Positions 63,738-64,000 of a stretch of 64,000 bases of DNA are shown one piece after another. The stretch is taken from assembly GCA_009827225.1 (NCBI GenBank), contig WUAI01000010.1, positions 1 to 64,000 on the forward strand, read 5' to 3'. Made by a program: the position numbers and the translations under genes. This DNA comes from Flavobacteriaceae bacterium (GTDB lineage: Bacteria > Bacteroidota > Bacteroidia > Flavobacteriales > Flavobacteriaceae). A model generated the notes under the pieces. That model saw only the letters and a program-made list of their open reading frames with translations. It was not told where the DNA came from and searched no databases. Position 1 is the stretch's first letter. Each line of letters begins with the position of its first letter.

Positions 63738-64000
63738 ATGCAAAACTGTTATATACTGGGTATTGAATCTTCCTGTGACGACACCGCCGCTGCTGTAATA
63801 AACAACGGACATATTTTATCCAATGTTGTGGCAACCCAAAAGATTCACGAGGAATATGGTGGAGTGGTTCCGGAACTGGCGTCCAGGGCCCATCAGCAAA
63901 ATATCGTTCCCGTTGTAACTCAAGCTTTACGCAAAGCAAATATCGATAAAAAAGACTTAAAAGCCATTGCTTTTACCCGCGGTCCGGGATTAATGGGTTC
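63738..64000 (+). CDS. tsaD: tRNA threonylcarbamoyladenosine synthase TsaD (5' end)
   Basis: TsaD forms N6-threonylcarbamoyladenosine at position 37 of tRNAs that read ANN codons. The first 87 codons are present: [15 protein letters not shown] (6-20), [13 protein letters not shown] (about 44-56) and [10 protein letters not shown], all typical of the family. The gene runs off the right edge, so the HxxxH metal site is not visible. The start is ATG 63738. Confidence 0.95.
   Translation, partial: MQNCYILGIESSCDDTAAAVINNGHILSNVVATQKIHEEYGGVVPELASRAHQQNIVPVVTQALRKANIDKKDLKAIAFTRGPGLMG

Noticed and set aside
1-64000. tRNA genes, rRNA, CRISPR arrays, prophage or insertion sequences
   Set aside because: No cloverleaf-like segments, direct-repeat arrays, integrase or transposase reading frames were seen.

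Overview
The window looks like chromosomal DNA of a marine-type Bacteroidota, most likely family Flavobacteriaceae. Support: -7 elements matching the Bacteroidota consensus TAnnTTTG in front of many genes, almost no Shine-Dalgarno sequences, a bacillithiol gene (bshA), a fused alpha/beta branched-chain 2-oxoacid dehydrogenase E1, a GH3/serine-hydrolase fusion, an EF-G2-type paralogue, LptD/TamB-like envelope genes and many small lipoproteins. I see no rRNA, tRNA, CRISPR array, prophage or insertion sequence. Coding density is high and no gene-free stretch exceeds about 300 bases; the longest is 1478-1756, which holds a hairpin repeat.

Layout. 1-9.2 kb: an unknown lipoprotein, a Pcm methyltransferase with a signal peptide, a PagL-like lipid A deacylase, an EF-G paralogue, a Bcr/CflA efflux pump and an ECF sigma operon (sigma factor, membrane protein likely acting as anti-sigma, DUF4097 protein). 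9.3-14.3 kb: a YceI protein, then a tightly overlapping gluconate operon (exported lactonase lipoprotein, gluconokinase, 6-phosphogluconate dehydrogenase, GntP permease) that takes gluconolactone to ribulose 5-phosphate. 14.4-22.0 kb, minus strand: RlmI-like methyltransferase, TerC, then a seven-gene biosynthetic operon of ACP, ketosynthase, dehydratase, enoyl-reductase-like SDR, type III polyketide synthase, methyltransferase and FAD oxidoreductase. This is the strongest candidate for an undescribed system: a dedicated type II fatty acyl module that probably feeds an acyl starter to a type III PKS, with methylation and oxidation of the product.

22.1-32.9 kb: OmpA and lipocalin-like lipoproteins, fused BCKDH E1, a 2-oxoglutarate/Fe(II) oxygenase-like gene leading an overlapping run (SUI1, DUF1835, nucleoside phosphorylase, cytosolic substrate-binding protein), a microprotein, uracil-DNA glycosylase, a MutS2 without Smr domain and a DCC-family oxidoreductase. 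33.0-36.0 kb: a three-gene cassette of GshB-like ATP-grasp ligase, N-formylglutamate amidohydrolase-like protein and DUF1704 (MATCAP-like) metallopeptidase, which suggests a peptide ligation/trimming system. 36.2-46.2 kb: MscS channel, dicarboxylate symporter, chorismate synthase, LpxH-like hydrolase, a large FAD/Fe-S dehydrogenase, a beta-barrel protein, a Bor-like lipoprotein and a VAO-type flavoprotein.

46.2-64.0 kb: bshA, GH3/serine hydrolase fusion, two Fe-S electron-transfer proteins separated by small genes, an MCE/MlaD lipid-transport protein, a cell-wall amidase, LptD-like barrel, RidA, TamB and the 5' end of tsaD, which runs off the window. Envelope building and remodelling is the recurring theme of this last part. 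All calls come from reading motifs and translations by eye; no database search was run.
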